Assembly: GCA_002633005.1 (NCBI GenBank)
Contig: NMRA01000023.1
Location: forward strand, 116,580-180,579
Reading direction: 5' to 3'
DNA: 64,000 nucleotides
From: Phoronis australis
Taxonomy: Eukaryota > Phoronida > Phoronidae
Below, one piece after another: positions 55,784 to 64,000 of this stretch. The notes under the pieces are model-generated. The model searched no databases. It worked only from the letters and a program-made list of their open reading frames with translations, and was not told the DNA's origin. Both the position numbers and the translations under genes were made by a program. The first letter of the stretch is position 1, and each line of letters starts with the position of its first letter.

Positions 55784-58363
55784 AATGGGGCTATTCGACA
55801 ATTTTAACCTTACTGGAGGGCGCCCGTGTACTAGTGGTGATACATTACACAGCCTCGCGTTCGCGAGGCCTTTAATGCAAGGTGCAGAGGAGATACGCAT
55901 CGCTTCTGCAACCGTCCCTGAATGGGCAAAAATTGGGTTTAAACTGTTGAATGCAACCAACCAGCCAAATCTTCCTATCAAGTGCATGTCTTTCTATATC
56001 GAAGACAGAGAACAAAATCTACGAATGAAAAATAAAGACACAGTTCTATACAAATCAATAGCTATTATGTTGTGTACATCCTTGCCTCCTGGAAATAGTA
56101 ATTATTTATTTTTTTGTGAAATTGTAAAGCAGTTACCATATCATATTTTTGAAGAACAGGGACAACATTTTTGATCCAATCTGACGCACTTAATTATTCA
56201 TGATTCATTATTTGTTCCACATTTAGTGACGTTTTTAAGGCCACTCAAGCCGTAACATTGACAAGCTTTGTTACTCCTTTCTCTTCCCACATCATGTCGT
56301 CCGCATACCAGCAGTGTGAATAGCAGCAGAGTAAGAAAATGTGCCAGTGGATTGTTTGTGTGGGAGGAGGGACCATATCTGACTACTACACCAGCTAGGA
56401 TGCCTTTTTATAGGCAATGAGTCATGTGTGGACAAAAATGGCTTATTTCCTTTCCTGGAAGAAACATGAGGGACTGAAGCTAAAGAAGATGTAGTAACAC
56501 TATGGTCTAGTTCAGGGTCAGATTTTGGACACAAAGCGATTCAAGTGATATGATGTTGTGTTTGTCTTCAAGGATCTAATTTTGGACATTATTGAGAGTC
56601 TTAATGAAACGAAACTGGACCTTTTTTACAAGCGCTTCTATAGGCCATTGAAACTCTCAATCCGAGTGAAAGGAAAACCAAAAGCATCTAATATAAATAC
56701 CTATCCTTTCCCACTGAGTGACATTAACATTTCCTTTCAGAAGAAGGTGTTATACTATTGGTAAAATCTTTTCAATTTGGTACGCATTATAATGAAATGA
56801 CAGTCAACCGGTTGTCTTACTGTCAATAAAAAGCCCGTTAATGTTACACTTTGATGATCGACTAAATTTTTCATCAACAGGCACGTTTGTCACTAATTAT
56901 TCAAACCACAATATTTCTTCAGTTTTAAAGCACCGTACAGTGCAGTTGTGCTGCTTCTTTATAACGCTGAAGTGATTACCGATTACGCTTGCGAGTTATC
57001 ACTTTCGTGTTGACCTAAAGAAATGTCCGGCGATCAAAACACGAAGTATTCCCCTTGTTTGCATTTGATTTGTTTATATGTGAAACTATTTTTAGAGCGT
57101 TCTTAAAAAGGCCTTTGACGTTTTGTGTTAGCTTGTCTATAATAAAAGTTCCACATGCAAGCAAAATATGTATTGAATCGTAGCCAGCTGGATAAGAATC
57201 TTTGATGCACAAACAAAATGAAAAACAAAATGGAAAACTGAACAACCTTATACATACAAAGGAACATTATTTATTAAACACAATTGTAGTTTTTCTATTG
57301 TATTAGAATCCAGAGAGGTTTAAATTCATGGAGGTAATTACTGTAGGACTACTTTTCCCTTTGTGGAAAAGTGAAACACACGTAAGGCGGCTAGCTTCAG
57401 TGGCTTTCTCTCAAGTGTAAAAAAATGGTCAATATTAGCAAAATGTAAAAGAAAACACAAGACAACTAATTTTGTAAGGCAGAACATACTTTACATTTCA
57501 TCTTCTTATATGTAGAAACTAATAATCTTTGTACCCAAGCCTTATTTAAGATCTGAATTAAAGTGTGTGAAACAGGCTACAGTAATTTAACAATGTGTAT
57601 TTTTACGACACCTAAAATGTATTTCTTATCTCAACAAATAAAATTCATTCTAGGTGTCAATATATATTCCAGTACAATGTTAAGAATTTACAGAATTGCT
57701 CATTCATGTTAATTCGGTTGAACTATAATCTGGAAGTCCTGGTGGTGGGGTTCGCTATAAAATAAGGAAATTCACTAATCTAGAGAATGTTATTAGACGT
57801 AGCATAGTTTTGAAGAGTAGCTGCTGTGAAAAAGTCACCCTTGACTTCTGAGCGGCATGTCCCATACACCTCTTATATTAGGAGCACTCATACCCAGGAC
57901 AATATACAGTGTACACAGTATATGTGTTGCTAGCCTACCACCCGGGTGCCGGGTGAGTTTCTGAAGAGAAACACTTAGTTTCAATGAATAAACATGTTAT
58001 TCAGTGTGGTAACTGGAGGAGATAACACCACTGAGCGATGTTAATAGGAACTAATTGCTAAGCACTTACCAAGTAACGTGATTACATATATGTAGTCTCT
58101 CAATAGAAATGCATAGAGCACACACGGCTTCGGCATCCACACACTTTTGTCACCTGGTTGAACCTTTTGACCACGTTTATAGTAACCTTAGGTCTTTTGG
58201 GAATTTGTGACCACCAGGCAAATTAGCCAAAATAAGGCTTAGCGCGACGACGTATTTTGATAACAATTCCGTCTTTTTTCGAGCTGTTTACATGCAGACA
58301 GCGACGCATGCGCAATTCATTCACCACTAGTGCAGCAGCGACACCGCGTCGAATAGGCCCGTT
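55784..58363. mobile_element. TIR element inserted in the BEL/Pao pol remnant, copy B
   Basis: The left tip is AATGGGGCTATTCGAC (55784-55799) and the right tip is GTCGAATAGGCCCGTT (58348-58363), inverted with two mismatches. A second shared block, ACTAGTGGTGA, lies further inside both ends. The element splits the BEL/Pao pol frame between the CLVPAN block and the RNase H block, so its borders are defined independently by the host sequence. It is 2580 bp long. Target duplication is not obvious, and no recognisable transposase is encoded. Copies: 17051-20186 (left end missing) and 23277-24632 (inverted, truncated). Confidence 0.75.
55800..56174 (+). CDS. Unrecognised open frame in the TIR element
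   Basis: The frame is open from the left tip to a stop at 56172-56174, about 125 codons. I do not recognise the product. In copy A the same reading is preserved in two pieces: PEWAKNGFKLLNAANQ near 17085-17150, then, after the 530-bp insertion, EIVKQLPYPIFEE with the stop at the same place. The copies differ mostly by single substitutions without added stops in the second piece. It may be the relic of an element-encoded protein. A neighbouring 68-codon frame (56558-56764) ends KKVLYYW and is also unplaced. Confidence 0.3.
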   Translation, partial: NFNLTGGRPCTSGDTLHSLAFARPLMQGAEEIRIASATVPEWAKIGFKLLNATNQPNLPIKCMSFYIEDREQNLRMKNKDTVLYKSIAIMLCTSLPPGNSNYLFFCEIVKQLPYHIFEEQGQHF

Positions 58364-58610
58364 CGCAGGAACTAAACACCGGGCAAACGGAAGTTCTCCA
58401 GTCTACTCAAATCCCGCTGCCGCACATTCAACTTAGTAGCGTTGCTAGGGTCTAAGGGATCGTCCCAGTCCCTACGGCGCCTCACTTTTTCCTGGAAAGT
58501 GAGTTTAGCACAAAGCACAAAAGGTCCAACAAATCCAACAAGATCAAAAACAGAAGCAAACATCTTAAGCACACATATATCATGGTATAGACAGCTTCAT
58601 GCTCCTAATT
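58364..58610 (-). pseudogene. BEL/Pao pol fragment upstream of the insertion, copy B
   Basis: The minus-strand frame (58572 down to 58372) reads FDLVGFVGPFVLCAKLTFQ then RRRRDWDDPLDP, the connection region between reverse transcriptase and RNase H. It is the missing upstream neighbour of 53600-55783, split off by the TIR element. Sequence beyond about 58610 is no longer pol-like. Confidence 0.75.
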
Positions 58611-60133
58611 TGTTTACAGCTACTGTCTACATTGGATAGTATTAATTCTTGGATGAGTGCGCAAGTAATAGACAATTACCGAGGGCCAAGGCTCATACAT
58701 GTACATGTAAACCAGAAGGCAGCAGTTAGAAATTAAGGTAAGTCAAGTCAAAAAGCTACGAGTATCCTCGTACTGTCTGATATAATTCTTGGCATACATG
58801 TACATGTATTCCCGAATCATTTTTCATTTCCCAAACATCAGTTTTGGGACAGTTAGGACTGCTGAAACCATGGATTATTGAATGAGCGTGCGACTTCCCA
58901 AGTGACTGGCAAGATGTCTGCTCCTTGTTGCATTCATGTCTCAGATTCTGCTCAAATTTTGAGCTGGAATTTTCGGATATCAAAAGGTCTAACAAAGGCT
59001 ACTGCAGACAAAAGTATCAACACTGAGAGCAAGTGAAGTATCATTGCTCGAACGAGCCCCCTATTTGGTGAAGTGGGTAAAATGTCCGCCTCAGAGAAAC
59101 ATAAACTCCGAAAAAAGTAGAAAAGGATACAAACTCGAGCACTCTCTATTTTAGGCGGGGTGCACGGATGCTTCTATCACAAGCAGTGTTATACACATTT
59201 ATGGAAGTAACGAAAATTGAAAGAGCTCTTAAAAAATAAAAAGACCAAGCTGATGAAATTAAAACGTTCAACCCACTAGAAAATTGTCACTATCAGTTAC
59301 ATTTAACAATGTTCAAAGAAATGTACCGTACTGTATATGTATTGTCATCGTATTGAACCATTTCCCACAAATCAAATTCCATCACAGGGGGACTTCACAA
59401 ACAAAATAAAAATTAAAAACCTATACCAGTTCCAAACGTTCACTTGTAAGTCCATGTAGGCCTATGGTAAATAATTTTTAGTTTAGGCCTGAGAAAAATA
59501 ACTATTTTGCTTGATAAATAGGATATGCATATACTTTGCTTGCATTCAAAACCCGGAGTATGACTTTGATTGAAATGTATTGATCACATATACGGCTATA
59601 ATAGGTAAGGTAGTTGCGTGCACTCCGTCTGGTCGCCATTAATGCTATACTTGTAATGAACGATAAATACATGAGACAAGATTACGAGGAGAACAATTAG
59701 AGAAAACGCAACACATTAATTTGCTCTAATGGACTCCTAGCGAATACACTACTTTTTAATTAAGCTAGGAAAATCATCACTTGCTCTCATATGGTGATAC
59801 ACTGTATATTGCGACAATAATGTTTCATTAAGCACAGCGTAGACGCTATTCTTCATACAACTAGATGTATATTTTATTGCTATTACATATTGTGACAAAA
59901 ATATGTTTCATTAAACACATTAGCGTAGACGCTATTCTTCATACAACTAGATGTATAATTTATTGCTATTACATATTGTGACAAAAATATTCTCTTAAGC
60001 ACAGGTTTCATGCCTCTTTAGGTGAAATGAACAGTGGTAATAAGAGACTAATTAATGATTTCGTATGAATGGTAATAAATGCTTGCTTTAGTCATTGACT
60101 TATCACAGATTTAGTGGCGTCTGACCGATCATC
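58611..60133. other. 5' flank of gene B, with an ~85-bp tandem duplication
   Basis: This stretch aligns with 20441-21965. The tandem pair at about 59802-59990 repeats GTTTCATTAA..CACA, GCGTAGACGCTATTCTTCAT and ACAACTAGATGTATA; copy A has this block with only partial reduplication. ACATGTACATGT words occur at 58693 and 58797. Confidence 0.55.
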
Positions 60134-60424
60134 ATGTTTAAATGCAGCTTGGTGTTTCTGTTTTTTCTACAAGGGAATTTTCAGTTCGATTTCATCGTGA
60201 CTCTAGATACATGTATGGCCAGGTTTCACACGGAGAAGACACGTGCATCAACATGTCCGGGCAACGTTACCGTCAGTGCAGCTTCTCTGATCGAATGTTC
60301 TCGTCTGTGTTCTGTGGATCGCCTTTGTGTGGCCTTCCTGTATGTCAGTAGAAGGTTCTGCTCAACTTGCAATACTGTGGAAAAAGCTGGGTCAAAAAAC
60401 GGCGAAAATCTTTTCGGGTGGCGG
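60134..60424 (+). CDS. PAN-FReD gene B, exon 1: signal peptide and PAN/apple domain
   Basis: The exon gives 97 codons from ATG to CGG directly before GTGAGT (60425), in phase 0. The signal peptide LVFLFFLQGNFQFDFIVTL differs from gene A at several residues but keeps its hydrophobic character. After it, from MARFHTEK on, the PAN domain is nearly identical to gene A, with one Ala-for-Ser change in VSAASLIEC. Two codons (TC before MARF) are additional. The contrast between a changing signal peptide and a constant PAN domain suggests selection on the domain or recent gene conversion. Next exon: 61217. Confidence 0.75.
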
Positions 60425-61216
60425 GTGAGTACATCCATAATCTGAAGGGATGACAAGTCTGGCATATTCGCCACTGACATTTTGTGCTCTTGCAATTTGC
60501 GTAAAAACTATATTCTGTGTGTATACTGATTTTCGTCATCAAACGAGCCTAAATTCCAAAGAAATGGCACATATTCCCACTTGTGGAATTCTGACGAGAA
60601 TAACACAAGTAACAAACGTTATAATTTGGCTTCGTTTGCATGTATTTTTGCGGCGACACGCGTGACGTTTTGTCTTGAGGAAAACTGGTTTAATAAGTGG
60701 CACGAGGATTAGCAACTGACACAGGAGCCATAATTTTAACATGTTTTAAGTCAGAAAATGATGTTTAAAGTTTCTTGTTCGTTGCATTAATCTAGTGAAA
60801 ACAATTACTCCATACGTAGTGATTTTAAACAATTTTCCCTGGTGATTCCCAGTACAGTGAAGAGGCTCACGTGGGAAACATTATATCCTATTGGAAACGG
60901 AAAAATCGTTAAGTACAAGACATGGGGATTAAAACGAACATAGGCTAAACATTGTCATTTAGATGCGTTTGTGTTTCCCGACCCCGTACTGAAAAACGGT
61001 TTACTTGCAATCAGGAATAAAACGTAATTTTATTTAGTTGGTTTAACGTAGTCAACACTGCAAAGCGCAAACCTACTTACCCATCCCAAACGAGAGAGGT
61101 AGGCCGAGAACTGCGAAGCAAGGGATAGTCTTACCATACAACCTCAAGCGCATGTAACAATATGGGTTTCTTTTTGACTTGGTGTTGGTTTTATTCTACT
61201 CGGAATTGTTTTGTAG

Positions 61217-61241
61217 GAATTCCAAGACTGCTCCGACCCAG
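61217..61241 (+). CDS. PAN-FReD gene B, exon 2: 25-base linker exon
   Basis: The acceptor TTTTGTAG and donor GTAGGC are conserved with gene A. It encodes EFQDCSDP plus one base, with two silent changes (TCC, GAC). Gene B needs a phase-1 FReD exon next. None is visible in the remaining 2.76 kb; in gene A the gap is 3.58 kb, so it may lie just beyond the window. Confidence 0.7.
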
Positions 61242-61765
61242 GTAGGCATGTTTATTATTTAGGAGGGCATTGCACACAAAAGTGACGACTCGAACTTCCG
61301 TTTAACACTTGATGGATCGATTTTAATTCTGCGCATATATTATTGGAAGAGGCTCTTCTTTCAAAAAAAAAAGATATTGTTATACAGTTTCCTAAGTTCG
61401 GCGCATGTGAAAGCCCCGAGCATTGCCTATTTAGTTTGGGGAAAATATTCCAAATTTTCGTAATTAAGCAAAAAGTTTAACGTGAGCTTTCTTTCGCTGT
61501 TTCTGATAAATGTGTCCTACAGTGCCTTTAGTAACACTTCCATGGAGACAACGTGTCCTGTGGAGGCAGTGTCGTCTAGTTGTAACTAGATTTGAAGCTT
61601 TTCACCTGGCTATGAATGCCTCACTGCTTAGATCCTGTGTAAAGCTCCTCTGCTCTACAAACCACTTCATTTGTGTTCCGTCATGCGTGCACTGTTATAC
61701 TTTCATTTGAAACTTGTGTTGTATTCTGCAAAGACACATTAGTGTCAGGAAAAAGTAAAGTTTGA
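61242..61765. other. Putative intron 2 of gene B
   Basis: Similarity with copy A continues to about 61447 (ATATTCCAA) and then ends. The frame at 61510-61710 is Cys/Leu-rich but not recognisable. Confidence 0.4.
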
Positions 61766-61767
61766 AT

Positions 61768-61925
61768 CTGATTGACAATCTGTTAATACAGATTGCCAAT
61801 CCGTAAATTCTGATTGCCAATCTGTTGATATGGAATGCCAATCTGATTTAATGCAGATTGACAATCTGTTGCTAGGGAACGTTATTCTGTTACGAATTGT
61901 CAATCTGTAATTACGGATCTCTAGT
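61768..61925. repeat. Array of GATTGNCAATC palindromes, ~30-bp spacing
   Basis: GATTGACAATCTG or GATTGCCAATC(T/C)G-type words occur at about 61770, 61792, 61818 and 61857, with degenerate ones at 61840 and 61897. Each contains ATTG and CAAT in inverted arrangement, and most are followed by TGTT or TAAT. It is tandem-like, non-coding and short. Confidence 0.7.
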
Positions 61926-64000
61926 CTAGTTGTCAGAAAGAATGAGAGATCTTCAGCTTATATATTTTCATTTGGGCTTAGTTACATGTATGACAACATT
62001 CAGGTGTCGTTATTAGATAATCACAGTGTCTTTAGAAGGAGTAGAACTCAACGGCGACTTCGAAACATTGTGTTGTCTTGGCGCCAGAAGCACACAAGCA
62101 TTATAGACGGCTGCTTGCTCTCTTGAAAAACGTGCATTAGAACGATTTCATGGTTATCGGCAGATGCATTTGAAGTGTATACAAAATGGGCTGAATGTCA
62201 ACAGGGAAACCGTCTTCTGGTGGAAATCTGAGTTCCCGGTGGGGTAAGATGCTGAACAACAATGAAGAGCCCGCAGTAACGCGTGTATCGAGTATGAGAT
62301 CCAAAATGTTGTGGCATGCCGAGTCTTACGTTGAACTAAAGCATTTTTGAACATGTCTAGGCTCTCTAGACTTTTAAAGGCTAAAGTATCTGGAAAGGTT
62401 TAGCCTTTTTCAAGAAATATTACTCATACTTGCTCTTTCCCAACTCCCCCAAATTGATAAAACACACCTTCCTTACAATGATATATAGCAATTGAAAGCT
62501 GTTTTATTTGTGCGGCGATCGTCCATTTTTTAATCTTACTATGGCCAAAACTGATTTAATTAAACAACAAAGCACTGTCACATTGGGTAGGAGTTCCCCC
62601 TATCCTTGAATTCTGGACGGGTGTATGCCGGCCACCAGCCTTAATGCAAAATTTTTTTAGTTATTATACAGCTTTGCGCCAGTGTGAATAAAAACTGACC
62701 AGATATAATATGAGTGTCATTAAAACAACCCTGTTCCTTGAGTAAACTAAATTATTTACCGGGGTTTGAAAAATGGCGTTTTGGCGTTGCTATGTTGTTA
62801 AAAATACTATTTCAGCTTCAGTTTGTTAAAAACTTCATGAAACAGATTTTATTCAAGCTTTTGTATTCGAAACCTAATCCCAAATAATATTTTTGGACAT
62901 GAAACCGAACTGAATGCAGAAGTTTTAGATTCATTTTTATTATTTGTATGATGCACCAAGAAACGGTGGATGCCGGACGAAATGTCAATCGAAATTCGAG
63001 TGTCCAGCACAGGTCAAATATGAACTTGGAATTTCGCTTAATCTCATGATCGTGTTTCGACCTACATTACGTAAGCTTGGAGTACCCGGGAAACCATGGC
63101 GTCTTCAATCAAATAATCACGTTCTCGTTACTATAATTCGTTTACGGGTAGAACGGATGATCGTGGGACCAATGATTACAAACATTGTCTACACTGATCA
63201 AAAATTCCATCTGATTTCTTTTATGTGTATGTAATCCCATGCCCATGCATACGCGATCTTCAGCTTATGCAAAATTCAAAATCACGCATGCCAAGTAACT
63301 TATGGAAGGCGTTCGGCAGAAGATACATGTAGGTCGAACTTCCCTGTTAAAAAGACCTGCTGCGCCTTCGAATTGACTATTACCGCCGTAAAGTTTTAAA
63401 TGAAGATCAGTTTGAGCTGGAATTATCTGCTATCCTAGATGGCTGTAACAGATTCTCAGTTAGCAAAGACAGGTAAGTCATCAACGTCGGATGTCCGAGG
63501 CGTAACTTACGCCAACCTCAGTTTTCAAAATGTTATGGTAGATCTCGTTTTAATACTCATTACAAGGCTAACTGTATGGACTTGTTGTTGTATACATGCT
63601 GATTGTCTATACACCGTGTTAGTGCTAATTTAGATACACCTAAATTGGTGGATTGTATTAATGTTGTGTTGTGTTCTTCAGGGCAATTGGGTCTGTGTGT
63701 TGCACCACGAGACAGACAATTAAAACGCGGAGTAGTCGAATTAAATAACATCAAGGAAACCCCGATCCCGTAGCAAAGCCCAAACAAGTACAGTTCATGT
63801 AGAAGACGTGTGGAAGTGGTGGCGAAGTGATCAATAAGCTTCCGATCAAGCATTCACCCACACACGGAATTCCGTGTGTCGTTCATCATGCTTCCACCGC
63901 GCCACTTTTCAGTATATATGGCGCTGTTTCAGAGGGTACACTGCAAGCAGTTTCAGCCGCTTGCATAGCATCGAGTAACTAGAAGGTGCCGATTAAGACA
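61926..64000. other. Non-coding end of window; no FReD exon found
   Basis: Frames at 62944-63234, 63439-63633 and 63560-63853 have no recognisable domain. I searched specifically for TGYTGHLLVRP-like and GWTVIQRRF-like coding on both strands and did not find it. Confidence 0.45.

Larger units (their letters stand above)
55884..61440 (+). repeat. Segmental duplication, copy B (partner 17051-23276)
   Basis: This copy is collinear with copy A over the TIR element, BEL/Pao fragment, gene 5' flank, exon 1, intron 1, exon 2 and the first ~200 bases of intron 2. The right end of detectable similarity coincides with the position where copy A has the inverted element. Copy B lacks the 530-bp segment of copy A and has an extra ~85-bp tandem duplication at 59802-59990. 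Confidence 0.9.

Overview
This window looks like nuclear DNA of an animal, most likely a marine invertebrate. The evidence is spliced genes with GT-AG introns, very long gene-poor stretches, AT-rich composition, microsatellites, BEL/Pao and THAP-type transposon remnants, and the palindrome-like word ACATGTACATGT. The phylum cannot be fixed from sequence alone. A cnidarian such as a coral or anemone is plausible, and a hemichordate, mollusc or other marine invertebrate is not excluded. Most of the window is non-coding and repeat-derived. Single n characters (3913, 11791, 27935) and a short n run inside a C run (54810-54812) mark assembly joins.

The one gene family I can support is a small cluster of secreted PAN/apple plus fibrinogen C-terminal-domain (FReD) proteins on the + strand. 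Gene A has three exons: 21966-22250 (signal peptide and PAN), 23046-23070 (25 bases) and 26647-27239 (FReD). They join in frame into a 300-residue protein. A second, nearly identical FReD exon (about 27936-28523) follows directly after an assembly join and may be a haplotype artefact. A third FReD exon (49923-50551) is broken by two compensating frameshifts. Gene B has its first two exons at 60134-60424 and 61217-61241; its FReD exon is not seen before the window ends.

Genes A and B lie in a direct segmental duplication, about 17.05-23.27 kb and 55.88-61.44 kb. Both copies carry a piece of a BEL/Pao retroelement on the minus strand. That piece is interrupted by a TIR-ended element of about 2.57 kb, whose tip is AATGGGGCTATTCGAC. 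A further, truncated copy of this element sits inverted in intron 2 of gene A, and the matching empty site survives in copy B. The rest of the BEL/Pao pol remnant occupies about 53.6-55.78 kb.

Other mobile DNA: a degenerate Mutator-like transposase (1.1-2.97 kb, minus); two copies of a 1.65-1.69 kb TIR element with TTAA-type flanks that carries a THAP exon (30.83-32.48 and 42.25-43.93 kb), plus a diverged inverted relative at about 39.4-40.11 kb; a CAGTGCTGTAGT-ended MITE family (25.69-25.84 and 37.03-37.77 kb); and a palindromic MITE at about 25.84-26.10 kb. Tandem DNA includes duplicated hairpins at the left edge, a duplicated module at 13.6-15.5 kb carrying YY1-like and NRF1-like motifs, a ~317-bp array at 15.4-16.6 kb, and minisatellites near 33.1, 45.4 and 61.8 kb. 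A G-rich GGGTCGAGGG element with conserved edges occurs four times in both orientations. The remaining stretches hold nothing I can recognise.
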